The translations under genes were made by a program, and so were the position numbers. From an uncultured Ruminococcus sp. (GTDB taxonomy: Bacteria > Bacillota > Clostridia > Lachnospirales > Lachnospiraceae), in assembly GCA_934359255.1 (NCBI GenBank), contig CAKRLG010000005.1:1-64000 (forward strand): 64,000 bases of DNA, in the 5' to 3' direction. The notes below the pieces were generated by a model. That model saw nothing but the letters and a program-made list of their open reading frames with translations, made no database searches and was not told the DNA's origin. This document shows, piece by piece, positions 51,335 to 59,459 of the stretch. Every line of letters begins with the position of its first letter. Position 1 is the stretch's first letter.

Positions 51335-51724
51335 CTATTCATCTTTTCCGTAAAATTTTCTATATGCTACCAATGCTTCCATATATCTACTAAATAAGAT
51401 GTACTGTGAACGGCTTCCTTTAACCGCATCCAGACATTGTAAAATCTGAGCAGTTTCTACCAGACGCTTTACCTTTGGTTCCCGTCCTGCCTCATATACG
51501 AATCTCAATTTCAGATAGTTAATACGTCCTATCATCTCGTTTGAAAGATGTTCACTTTTTGTATTTACAACATCGTTATATATGTTTGCTGTCATCGATA
51601 ACAAATTTCTGATTTTAGAAGTCGTTACCACTTCTATCGTCTGACCTTTTTTATTCTTTTCCTCATGAAGTTTTTTTATCACCTGTTCTGCAATTTCTAC
51701 ATAGTTTTCCTCTGTCAGTTTCAT
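51335..51724 (-). CDS. csm2: Type III-A CRISPR small subunit Csm2
   Basis: A 129-residue helical small subunit that lines the inner filament of the Csm complex. The segments TSKIRNLLSMTANIYNDV and GRINYLKLRFVYEAGREPKV match the family. Its ATG overlaps the cas10 stop by four bases (ATGA), showing translational coupling. Confidence 0.92.
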   Translation of the reverse strand: MKLTEENYVEIAEQVIKKLHEEKNKKGQTIEVVTTSKIRNLLSMTANIYNDVVNTKSEHLSNEMIGRINYLKLRFVYEAGREPKVKRLVETAQILQCLDAVKGSRSQYILFSRYMEALVAYRKFYGKDE

Positions 51725-54030
51725 TCTTCTTCCTCCTTCTCTTTCCGATGCAGATAAACATACAAATAAATCGCTGTGATCAGCTCTCTTCGATCTTTGG
51801 AGTTCTTACTCCATTCATACATTTTCTTTGAGAATTCCCGATATGCTTTTCTTTGTAATGGTTTTTCCCCGTCCGGCTCCATTCTCGAAAGCAAATATAC
51901 ATACCTGGCAAAATTAATCTTTTCATTGTCTCTTCTTAACAGTTCCATTAGATGATACAAAAACGCCATACCATGCTCATCTGTCTGTTTAAAATAGTTG
52001 TCCAATACTCTGATTTTCTCATCTGTTACATTCTGCAAAAATTCGTTCCAGGAGTATGCCTGTGTATCATCAAAAACGGTGACCGCATTCTTTCCATCTA
52101 CTTCTTTCGCCGCCGTTTCCAGTTTTTCCACTTCTGTTGCCATAACATTCAACGGATACTTTTCATGATAAATACCAATTCCACCTGAAATATGCAACGT
52201 ACCCTGTGTAAAACGTTCCAGTGCTTCTCTCAGATCCATAAATGCTGCAATTACATCATTCCAGGCTCCCACCAGAAAAACATCATCACCACCGGAGTAT
52301 ACAATCGTAACATTTCTGCCTGTTTCTTTGCCAAAAATACCTGGCTTTCCGTTTTCCAGTATCTGATTAATATAGCATTTGAAGAAGAGCGATAACTGTC
52401 TCGATAACGTAGCCGTCCTCGAAAGCGTAACATACCGCTCGTCACTGTTTTCCCTCTGAAATCCATATACAAATGTCGTCCCCAGGTTATCTACATCCGC
52501 CCGCAAAACAGCGATTCGTTTTACGCCTTCTGCCTGTTTCGCGAAGTCTGCAAACGTATTTTTTGTACTATAATCACCAACCCAGAGTTTTGTAGTGATA
52601 TGTTTTCCTGTATATATACCATTTTTTGTATATGCCCGGACATAAGTATCCTGGTTCATATGTTTTAAAAGTCTGCTTTCTGTATCCGCTACCAGATATT
52701 TGTCTCCGGGAAGTGGTAACGCATCCGATATTTGCTCACATAACACAGTAAAGTATTTTCCCTCTAAAATACTGATCGACATCTTTTCCAATGCATTACA
52801 AATACTGCATTTATCATCTATAATCTTTGCAACTCTCCTGCATACTTTACACTCACGCTCCCCTTCTTTTTGTTTTCTATTCAAAGAACGAATCATATCT
52901 GCTGTATATCTGTGAGATTTTTTCATTGAAATCATTTTCGATATCTGTAGATACAATTCAGAGTAGCTGCCATCCGGAACATTTCGCAATGCATTTGCGT
53001 TTGCTGTTGCATATCCGCATGCCACATAAAGAGCAGTATCAAAATGATCCATCAACCACTGATTTGTATCTTTTTCATACTGTTCAATCACATTACGTGT
53101 TTTTTGCGTATTCGAAAGTAACATATAACAGTGACCGCCACCTGTATATATTAGATTGGATCTGGAAAGAGACAATTTTTCCAGTAACTCGTCTACCATA
53201 TGTTCCATCATAATTTCCAGATAAAAACTTCTTGCACGCAGCCCTTTCAACGCACCTTTTTCTCCCACAGTATAAATAAAATTTTGAATTCCCGAAATAT
53301 CCATAGAATACAAAAGAAACATTTCTTTTTTGTAAGACTCCTGTGCCTCCGTAAACAGACATTTTTTATAATCTTTTTCCTGATGTTCTTCCAGATACTG
53401 TTCCACACAGGAAGCAATCGCTGCTGTCATTTTTACATGATCGTATAAAGAAATGTCTGTCAATTCTTTTTTTGCCGTGGAAGAAGGAATATAACTTAAA
53501 TTCGCCTCCAATATTGACAACAAAGAATTGATATATTCTTCATCCCAGGAAATCCCCTTCAGATTGTCCGTTATATTTTGTATTACCTGTCGGTAAAATA
53601 TTTCATTCATGACAACAGGATCCTGTGTCGGATAGTTAATTCCATTTCTGGGATCTAGAACATTCATCGCATAATGACTGTTCCCATGATTTCCGTTCAA
53701 AATATTAAACACACTGGCAAGTGGAACCGTTTTATCAAATCCGTATTCTCCATTCTCTGCTTCTCTGCGATCTGTAAAAGCAGCTACATTATCTGCATAA
53801 TACGTAACATATACACATGAATCTGACGCAATATTCGCATTTTTCAGATGATTTCCATGATGAAATCTTACGCAATCCAGCACATCTATATCCTGCATAT
53901 CTGTCTCTTGTTTCAGATATTCGTATCCACTCTGACTGTGATTTCTTCCATCGCCACTTCTGTATACAACTTTTCCGATATCATGTAATAGACTTCCGAT
54001 GATTAATTTTATCTGCCTGTCTGTAATCAT
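51721..54030 (-). CDS. cas10: Type III-A CRISPR Cas10 (Csm1)
   Basis: A 769-residue Cas10, the signalling and DNase subunit. It has the HD nuclease motif at H16-D17 (SLLHDIGKVVY), a four-cysteine zinc finger at C394/C397/C408/C411 and the Palm motif GGDD at 580-583 (VYSGGDDVFLVG), which makes cyclic oligoadenylate from ATP. Both activities look intact, and the partner csm6 is present. It follows cas6 with a four-base overlap. Confidence 0.96.
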   Translation of the reverse strand: MITDRQIKLIIGSLLHDIGKVVYRSGDGRNHSQSGYEYLKQETDMQDIDVLDCVRFHHGNHLKNANIASDSCVYVTYYADNVAAFTDRREAENGEYGFDKTVPLASVFNILNGNHGNSHYAMNVLDPRNGINYPTQDPVVMNEIFYRQVIQNITDNLKGISWDEEYINSLLSILEANLSYIPSSTAKKELTDISLYDHVKMTAAIASCVEQYLEEHQEKDYKKCLFTEAQESYKKEMFLLYSMDISGIQNFIYTVGEKGALKGLRARSFYLEIMMEHMVDELLEKLSLSRSNLIYTGGGHCYMLLSNTQKTRNVIEQYEKDTNQWLMDHFDTALYVACGYATANANALRNVPDGSYSELYLQISKMISMKKSHRYTADMIRSLNRKQKEGERECKVCRRVAKIIDDKCSICNALEKMSISILEGKYFTVLCEQISDALPLPGDKYLVADTESRLLKHMNQDTYVRAYTKNGIYTGKHITTKLWVGDYSTKNTFADFAKQAEGVKRIAVLRADVDNLGTTFVYGFQRENSDERYVTLSRTATLSRQLSLFFKCYINQILENGKPGIFGKETGRNVTIVYSGGDDVFLVGAWNDVIAAFMDLREALERFTQGTLHISGGIGIYHEKYPLNVMATEVEKLETAAKEVDGKNAVTVFDDTQAYSWNEFLQNVTDEKIRVLDNYFKQTDEHGMAFLYHLMELLRRDNEKINFARYVYLLSRMEPDGEKPLQRKAYREFSKKMYEWSKNSKDRRELITAIYLYVYLHRKEKEEEE

Positions 54031-54773
54031 TTTCTTCCCCTTTCTTCTGTCATTTTTATATACCCCATTCCAATGGCTGTTTTAATTCCAACTCCTGCAT
54101 ATTCTCCAAATCGGAAAAGCATGTTTGCAAAGTTCGCCATCGTTTGTGTTCCGTTCATTTTAATTGTAATCTTTCCGATAAAAGCCGGAATCCTTATCCC
54201 TTCCATGGAAAAGTTAGTGCTTTTCAGATCATACCGGATCACCTGCGCCGCATCACATAACTGTTCCAATGTATCTTTATCCAACATCGTTTCTTCCTGA
54301 ACCGCAACATCATATTTATTCATCAAACTCTGAAAAATGCAACGCAGATCCGGGTAAAAAACATATTTTCCCTGTTGCTTGAACGCTGTAGGAGAAATAA
54401 AATGAAGCTGTATATAACGATTTGCATCTTTTTCATAAAATTCTTCCATTAATTCCCGATATGAAACTTCATCATACTTTTTCTGACCAATAAAAATCTC
54501 CATATCTCTTTTTTTGATTTCAATTTTTTCTGTGTTCCACAACGTATCCTGAATTATCGTTTTCGTTGTTTCTTTATTCAGGCAACACACAACCCAATAC
54601 CAATTTTTTTCTCTATATTCCAAATGTTGTGTATATGGATGTAACTGCGACAGATGCAAATAATCTGCATATTGTTTTGGTAAAAGTTCCATCAGAACGC
54701 CATGAAAAAGCGAACTCATCTGGTAATTTAACTCTTCCTCACATTTTAATTTCATTTCCAGTCTGGCTAACAT
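54027..54773 (-). CDS. cas6: CRISPR RNA-processing endoribonuclease Cas6
   Basis: A RAMP endonuclease that cuts pre-crRNA within the repeats. The C-terminal glycine-rich loop GEYAGVGIKTAIGMGYIKM is the signature. MSSLFHGVLMELLPKQYADYL near the N-terminus is also typical. A start at 54773 (248 residues) is chosen since GGAGAAAGAT directly precedes it; 54791 is the outer option. It is the first gene of the cas operon. Confidence 0.92.
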   Translation of the reverse strand: MLARLEMKLKCEEELNYQMSSLFHGVLMELLPKQYADYLHLSQLHPYTQHLEYREKNWYWVVCCLNKETTKTIIQDTLWNTEKIEIKKRDMEIFIGQKKYDEVSYRELMEEFYEKDANRYIQLHFISPTAFKQQGKYVFYPDLRCIFQSLMNKYDVAVQEETMLDKDTLEQLCDAAQVIRYDLKSTNFSMEGIRIPAFIGKITIKMNGTQTMANFANMLFRFGEYAGVGIKTAIGMGYIKMTEERGRK

Positions 54774-54808
54774 ATCTTTCTCCATTTGCAAAATACAATT
54801 TTACTTAT

Positions 54809-54837
54809 ACTATATTCCTTTATTGTGTATTTCGCAA
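54809..54837 (-). promoter_or_regulatory. Promoter of the cas operon
   Basis: On the minus strand TTGCGA (54837-54832) and TATAGT (54814-54809) are 17 bases apart, about 35 bases before the cas6 start. Confidence 0.65.
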
Positions 54838-54893
54838 CAAATATTTTCATTTTTCTTCCCTTTTTTATTATATTTCCACAATTTTCATGCAAA

Positions 54894-54929
54894 AAGACTC
54901 GATACTGCTAAAATCCAGCATCGAGTCTT
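54894..54929 (-). terminator. Terminator of the P-loop/DUF4869 gene pair
   Basis: AAGACTCGAT and ATCGAGTCTT form a 10-bp stem with an inner CTG/CAG, followed on the minus strand by TTTTTGC. It lies just past the stop at 54933 and insulates the cas promoter. Confidence 0.85.
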
Positions 54930-54932
54930 CCA

Positions 54933-55892
54933 CTAAAATTTTATTCCCTTTATACTTTCCATAATCATCTTCTTATTTCTGTCATGAAGATAACTCTCGT
55001 TCAATCTTGATTTTTTATATTTCAGATAAGTATTCTCTGTTTTATCTATCAGTAACTTTGTAAAGAACCGTTCCCAGCTGAAATATTTTTCGCTTTCTAT
55101 ATATTCTTCCGGAGAATCCAGGATTGCTTGAACCTCTTTCTCTTCAAATAGTCCTGACCGTAACAGGAGCCATTCGAAAGATTCCGGCAGATATAAAACA
55201 ACATTTTTCTTCTGCTCTGCCAGTGCATGTAATCGGTTTATCTCCGGTCCGATTGCTGCACCATCCGCAACAATACAGGTATTTGGAATATTTTCTTTTT
55301 TAACAGTTCCAAATAATCTCGTTTTTCCACCTGCACTTTCACATGGGATTCCATGTTCCCCGCATATGTTTTTAAAGAATTCATATCCGGAATTTGAATC
55401 TTCCACTATGATTTTCCCCAGTTTTACCGGCAGTCGTTTTTCTTCTGTATAGATCCGGTACATCTGTTGATATGTTTTCCTGGTATTCTGATATTTCCCG
55501 GATGCGTGTAGTCCATAGATTTCTTCCACACTGTACGGCAAATTATACAGGCTCTCACGTGTGATCAGTACATAATAATTATCCGAATCCCTGACAGCTT
55601 CTGCAAATTCTTCTGAATTGATAAATGCATTTTCCTCATCAATAAAAACAATACTTTTCGAAATCGTACCCAAAATAAGTTTCCAGTTTCGTCCTTCCAG
55701 CACTCTGCATGGGACTTTACAGACTACATCGATACCACTGGTTGCTCCGAGATTTTCTGCCTGTCGCAGCATCTCGATCAATGTTGTTTTTCCTGTCGCA
55801 CTGTCTCCCTGGATAATCGTAATATTTCTTTTAATCTCAAACTCATAGTGTAAGCGGTTATTCTGTACAATTACCTTGTATTTTCCCTTCAT
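54933..55892 (-). CDS. P-loop ATP-binding protein paired with DUF4869 protein
   Basis: A 319-residue protein with a Walker A motif IIQGDSATGKTTLIEML near residue 26 and a Walker-B-like SIVFIDEENAFI near residue 82. A Toprim-like segment follows in the second half (KIIVEDSNSGYEFF and NTCIVADGAAIGPEINRL). Homologues are often called hypothetical. It starts nine bases after the DUF4869 gene and the two are probably one functional unit. It is not a recognisable cas gene despite its position next to cas6. Confidence 0.65.
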   Translation of the reverse strand: MKGKYKVIVQNNRLHYEFEIKRNITIIQGDSATGKTTLIEMLRQAENLGATSGIDVVCKVPCRVLEGRNWKLILGTISKSIVFIDEENAFINSEEFAEAVRDSDNYYVLITRESLYNLPYSVEEIYGLHASGKYQNTRKTYQQMYRIYTEEKRLPVKLGKIIVEDSNSGYEFFKNICGEHGIPCESAGGKTRLFGTVKKENIPNTCIVADGAAIGPEINRLHALAEQKKNVVLYLPESFEWLLLRSGLFEEKEVQAILDSPEEYIESEKYFSWERFFTKLLIDKTENTYLKYKKSRLNESYLHDRNKKMIMESIKGIKF

Positions 55893-55901
55893 ATTTCACC
55901 C

Positions 55902-56342
55902 CTAGACATATTCCCCTGCAATGTCAACAAATTCACTCATATCATGAACCATCTCTCCGCTGTTCAGGATTTTCGCCTCAAAGCTTTGCTCTCCAAAGTT
56001 CATAATATGCCGCAGATTAATCGTCAGATCTTTCGTCTGGCTTATTTTCAGGATCCACTTTGCACAGTTATCTCCGCATGCAGAAGCATTAAATACCTTG
56101 TCACCCGAATCAAATGCCATCAGAAGTAACGTTTTTACTCCACCTGATATCTGTTTCGGTGAAATCGGTCCAAGCACAGGGCTTTCGATCAGATGAGGAC
56201 TGATCACCTCTGAGTGATCTACATCCCTTATCATGGCAACCGCTAATTTTTCAGTCAGCCATTCGTCCTCATATCGATTATCGAAATATACCGGCGGATA
56301 ATAAATCGCTTCCTCCATGTTTCCAAGATAAATATTTAACAT
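55902..56342 (-). CDS. DUF4869 domain protein
   Basis: A 146-residue protein with MLNIYLGNMEEAIYYPPVYF at the start, a motif I associate with DUF4869. VLGPISPKQISGGVKTLLLM is the other striking segment. No catalytic motif is evident. The start 56342 follows AAGGAGA; a longer frame overlaps the kinase gene. It pairs with the downstream P-loop protein. Function is unknown; a defence or toxin-antitoxin role is only a possibility. Confidence 0.7.
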   Translation of the reverse strand: MLNIYLGNMEEAIYYPPVYFDNRYEDEWLTEKLAVAMIRDVDHSEVISPHLIESPVLGPISPKQISGGVKTLLLMAFDSGDKVFNASACGDNCAKWILKISQTKDLTINLRHIMNFGEQSFEAKILNSGEMVHDMSEFVDIAGEYV

Positions 56343-56355
56343 GTATAATCTCCTT

Positions 56356-57786
56356 CTATGATTCTTTCCCTCCCAGCACTTCCTCCACCATCGCAAGCAC
56401 TGCCTCCGCATTCATTGGTTTTGCCAGATGACCGTTCATGCCGGCGGCGCGGGAGGCTACTTTGTCTTCTTCAAAGGCGTTTGCGGAAACTGCAATGATC
56501 GGTATGTTTGCCAGTGTCGGATCTTCCAGCTGCCGGATCTGGCGGGTGGCGGTGTAGCCGTCCATGACGGGCATCTGGATGTCCATAAGAATGACCGCAT
56601 AGGTATCTGGTGATGCGTGTTTTATCAGTTCTACTGCCTGTGCGCCATCTTCTGCTTCTGCCACCTCAAAACCGGCATCCTGCAGTAATGTGGCAGCAAT
56701 CTCCCGGTTCAGTTCATTGTCTTCTACTAGAAGAATCCGTTTTCCCATAATCTGCCGTTTCATGGATACTGTTGATGGTCTGTTCGTTGTTTCCAAAAGT
56801 GCCCTGCTCACCAGCAGAAAGTCTGTTTTTATAATAAATTCTGTTCCGACACCCTCAGTGGAGATTGCTTCGATTGTTCCTTCCATCAGATCTACAAACC
56901 GTTTAACGATGGGAAGGCCGAGTCCGGTTCCCTGAACACCGCTGAGTGTGGAGTTTTTTTCTCTCTCAAAAGGTTCAAACATTTTTTCCATAAAAGACGG
57001 ACTCATTCCACACCCGGTATCTTTCACATGAATCTCATAATGTCCGATTTCTTTCTCATACGGAGGCGTTTGTACGATCTGAAGTGTGATCACTCCTTCC
57101 TGTGGAGTAAATTTCACAGCATTTCCCAAAAGGTTGACCAGAATCTCTTTGATCCGCAGTTTATCACACAGGATCTCATGATTCTGAACACCGGACAAGT
57201 CAATCACAAACTGCTGATTTTTCTCCTGTGTCTGTTCCCGGATGATCACCGCAACTTCTTCCACGATCACATCCATATCTGCCGGTTCCTCGTAGAGTTC
57301 AGTCTGACCGCTCTCGATCCTGCTGATCTCCAGCACCTCGTTGACGATCGCCAGCAGATGATTGCCGGATACCCGGATTTTCTCCAGATATTCCCGTATC
57401 TTTGCTACATCCGTTCCTTCTTTCAACGCAAGATCGGTAAATCCGAGAACCGCATTCAGCGGTGTACGGATATCATGAGACATGTTCCGCAGAAATACCG
57501 TTCTCGCCATGCCGGCTTCTCTGGCCGCTTCAAGGGCTTCTTCCAGCTCTTTCTTCTGTTTTGCTTCCTTTCGTGCGATCTTTCGCATATCCTGATCATG
57601 CCTGGCAAATACAATTACCAGTACAAAAAGAATCACACCAATTGCACCGGCTATGGGTCCCAGATTGTCATGGATAAAATCTGCCGCCGTATAGGTAACG
57701 ATATTTTTAATGTAAGCATATGCATAGTTCAGTCCGCAATAGCTCCCCAAACTACTCAATCCGTGATTCAGATTCCCTGCTGTCAT
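56356..57786 (-). CDS. Hybrid sensor histidine kinase/response regulator with short input region
   Basis: A 476-residue hybrid kinase. A 40-residue N-terminal stub and one transmembrane helix (IAGAIGVILFVLVIVFA) lead into the HisKA domain (FLRNMSHDIRTPLNAVLGF, phospho-His), the HATPase domain (DTGCGMSPSF and GTGLGLPIVKRF), and a C-terminal receiver (RILLVEDNELNREIAATLL; phospho-Asp in ILMDIQMPVMDG). Related Lachnospiraceae kinases carry large extracellular solute-binding domains before this helix. Here only a remnant-like NLNHGLSSLGSYCGLNYAYA remains, with an in-frame stop just upstream. It may be N-terminally truncated. GGGGGTG precedes the start. Confidence 0.88.
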   Translation of the reverse strand: MTAGNLNHGLSSLGSYCGLNYAYAYIKNIVTYTAADFIHDNLGPIAGAIGVILFVLVIVFARHDQDMRKIARKEAKQKKELEEALEAAREAGMARTVFLRNMSHDIRTPLNAVLGFTDLALKEGTDVAKIREYLEKIRVSGNHLLAIVNEVLEISRIESGQTELYEEPADMDVIVEEVAVIIREQTQEKNQQFVIDLSGVQNHEILCDKLRIKEILVNLLGNAVKFTPQEGVITLQIVQTPPYEKEIGHYEIHVKDTGCGMSPSFMEKMFEPFEREKNSTLSGVQGTGLGLPIVKRFVDLMEGTIEAISTEGVGTEFIIKTDFLLVSRALLETTNRPSTVSMKRQIMGKRILLVEDNELNREIAATLLQDAGFEVAEAEDGAQAVELIKHASPDTYAVILMDIQMPVMDGYTATRQIRQLEDPTLANIPIIAVSANAFEEDKVASRAAGMNGHLAKPMNAEAVLAMVEEVLGGKES

Positions 57787-57840
57787 GGTGTGTCACCCCC
57801 ATCTGTTCAGATGTTTTTATTCTATACCCTTCATCGGATC

Positions 57841-57867
57841 TTAACTGTAAAGTTACTGAACAGTTAC
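57841..57867. repeat. Dispersed intergenic palindrome (GTAACTGTTCAG family), copy 3
   Basis: On the minus strand GTAACTGTTCAGTAAC with a trailing TTTACAGTTAA, matching the core unit at 7268 and 19611. It lies between the flavin reductase stop and the sensor kinase gene. Confidence 0.5.
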
Positions 57868-57868
57868 G

Positions 57869-58432
57869 TTATTTTTTCAGATTCATTCCATCATGAAATG
57901 CTCTTCCAACAGTTGCCCCAAGTACCACATAGGTATTGTTAAACGGGTCAAACGTAATTGGCTGAGCTTTTGCCACATCCACTTTACCGTTCTCATCCAG
58001 TACACACTCATCCACACTGATGTTTATGATTTCTCCCACCATCCGGCAGCTTTCCGGGTCGTAGCTTTTCAGTCTGCACTCTACGGCAATCGGAAGTTCT
58101 TCAATCAGTGGTGCATCTATGAATTCTGATTTTACTGCGTGAAATCCTGCTTTTGTGAATTTGTCCGGCTCTTTGGTTCCAGAAACGATTCCCACATAAT
58201 CACATGCTTCCACATGAGCGGCATCTGCCATACTTACGGTAAATGCTTTTCTTGCCAGGATATTTTCGGTTGTCTTATGACCGGCACTGATGCACATGGT
58301 CAGTTCTTTGTCATCGCTGATGCCGCCCCAGGCTGCGTTCATTGCATTCGGTGTTCCGTCCTCTCCATAAGCTGCCAGGATAAATACCGGCTGTGGATAT
58401 GTATATGCTTTTGCTCCTAAATTTTTTCTCAT
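57869..58432 (-). CDS. Flavin reductase family protein
   Basis: A 187-residue FMN-binding split-barrel protein of the flavin reductase family. VFILAAYGEDGTPNAMNAAWGG at the start is diagnostic (written in part: PNAMNAAWGGISDD), and a later stretch AFTVSMADAAHVEACDYVG fits the flavin pocket. Such proteins reduce FMN with NAD(P)H or act as small oxidoreductases. It is a single gene divergent from hicB. Confidence 0.92.
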   Translation of the reverse strand: MRKNLGAKAYTYPQPVFILAAYGEDGTPNAMNAAWGGISDDKELTMCISAGHKTTENILARKAFTVSMADAAHVEACDYVGIVSGTKEPDKFTKAGFHAVKSEFIDAPLIEELPIAVECRLKSYDPESCRMVGEIINISVDECVLDENGKVDVAKAQPITFDPFNNTYVVLGATVGRAFHDGMNLKK

Positions 58433-58587
58433 GTCAAAACCCTCCTGCTTTTTTGTTCTCTTTTCTGACAGATTCTATTCTTTTATTATATCTCTGATTT
58501 TCCTTCATCTCAACTGTTGTTTTCTGAAAAAAGGACATTACTGTTCTTATTTAGTTACGTTTCACTGATAATATTCCGCGATTTATT

Positions 58588-58636
58588 TGCCAACCATCAA
58601 AAGATGTTGTATACTAAAAAACGTTTGGAGCAAACG
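58588..58636 (+). promoter_or_regulatory. hicB promoter with overlapping palindrome
   Basis: TTGCCA (58588-58593) and TATACT (58611-58616) have a 17-base spacer. A perfect inverted repeat CGTTTG-GAG-CAAACG lies directly behind the -10 box at about 58622-58636, where a repressor would block transcription. HicB autoregulation is a reasonable guess. Confidence 0.6.
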
Positions 58637-58689
58637 ATCAAACACTATTATACTAAATCAAAGAATCAAAAAACAAAGGAGTCTTACCC

Positions 58690-58968
58690 ATGAAATTTAT
58701 GTACCCTGCTGTCTTCCGCAAAAACGAAGACGGAACATACAACGGCTACTTCCCAGACCTCGAATGCTGCACCTCCACCGGAGATACACTGGACGAAGCC
58801 ATCGAAAATGCCAACGAAGCTGCCTACAACTGGATCACCGTAGAACTGGATGAAGAAGAGCCCAACCTTCCCAGCATCTCCGATCCCTCCGACCTGAACC
58901 TGACCCCGGAAGACATCGTCCGCATCATCTCCGTAAATATTCGATTCTACGAAGGCTGGGATGAATAG
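58690..58968 (+). CDS. hicB: HicB family antitoxin-like protein, without hicA
   Basis: A 92-residue HicB-type protein: YPAVFRKNEDGTYNGYFPDL, then CTSTGDTLDEAIENANEAA, the partial RNase-H-like fold that covers the HicA toxin in HicAB systems. The usual DNA-binding tail is short or absent (the C-terminus is LTPEDIVRIISVNIRFYEGW). No hicA-sized frame lies in the 257 bases upstream or before the terminator downstream. It is therefore an orphan regulator or a remnant. Confidence 0.82.
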   Translation: MKFMYPAVFRKNEDGTYNGYFPDLECCTSTGDTLDEAIENANEAAYNWITVELDEEEPNLPSISDPSDLNLTPEDIVRIISVNIRFYEGWDE

Positions 58969-59005
58969 TACACAAAACACTATGCTACCATCCTCAAAAC
59001 ATTAA

Positions 59006-59052
59006 AGCCGACAGGTATTGTATCTCACATCACACAGATACACCTGTCGGCT
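59006..59052 (+). terminator. Terminator of hicB
   Basis: AGCCGACAGGT and ACCTGTCGGCT form an 11-bp stem extended by GTATCT/AGATAC, followed by CTTTATGTTT, 38 bases past the hicB stop. Confidence 0.8.
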
Positions 59053-59217
59053 CTTTATGTTTCCAGTCTTTTCACCTTCATAATCCATCAACATATTCTA
59101 ATTATACTGTCCAACCAGCAATTTTCATGTTTCATTACCAACATCTCCCAGTTACTACACCACTTCTCTTCTCCAATTGCCAACACTGCCGCTCACCACA
59201 ATTACAGCCAATAAACA

Positions 59218-59402
59218 GCCAGAAAGCCGATCGCACTGTCTGCGGCAACACTTTGTGGGCGCTTAGGGCAAGCTTTAAGATCCGACGCTTACGCAGGCTT
59301 TCGCGAGGGTCAGCTGACCCTCGTGAACCATAGCCGAAGTTAGCGGCTAGCTTAAAGTTGCCCTGCCCACGTTGCCGCAGACAGTGCGATCGGCTTTCTG
59401 GC
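59218..59402 (-). ncRNA. Giant hairpin element B (second copy of covarying element)
   Basis: A 185-base hairpin in the same design as element A, read on the minus strand. The outer arms 59402-59371 and 59249-59218 are perfect (32 of 32) but unrelated in sequence to those of A. Stems GTGGGC/GCCCAC, AGGGCAA/TTGCCCT and TTTAAG/CTTAAA replace the A-copy pairs. The bulge AAAGT is identical, AAGC replaces AACC, the internal loop is CTAGC/TCGGAT, and CGCTAAC/GTAAGCG keeps the A-A mismatch. The tip is a 20-bp palindrome at 59304-59323. It lies 57 bases past the trkH stop on the same strand. No T-tract follows. The rest of the 491-base gap holds the hicB terminator and no gene. Confidence 0.7.
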
Positions 59403-59459
59403 GTCCGCCTTCCAATTCTCTTTCTGGCATCCCCATGTTGGCAAACGCCCTCTCTTATT

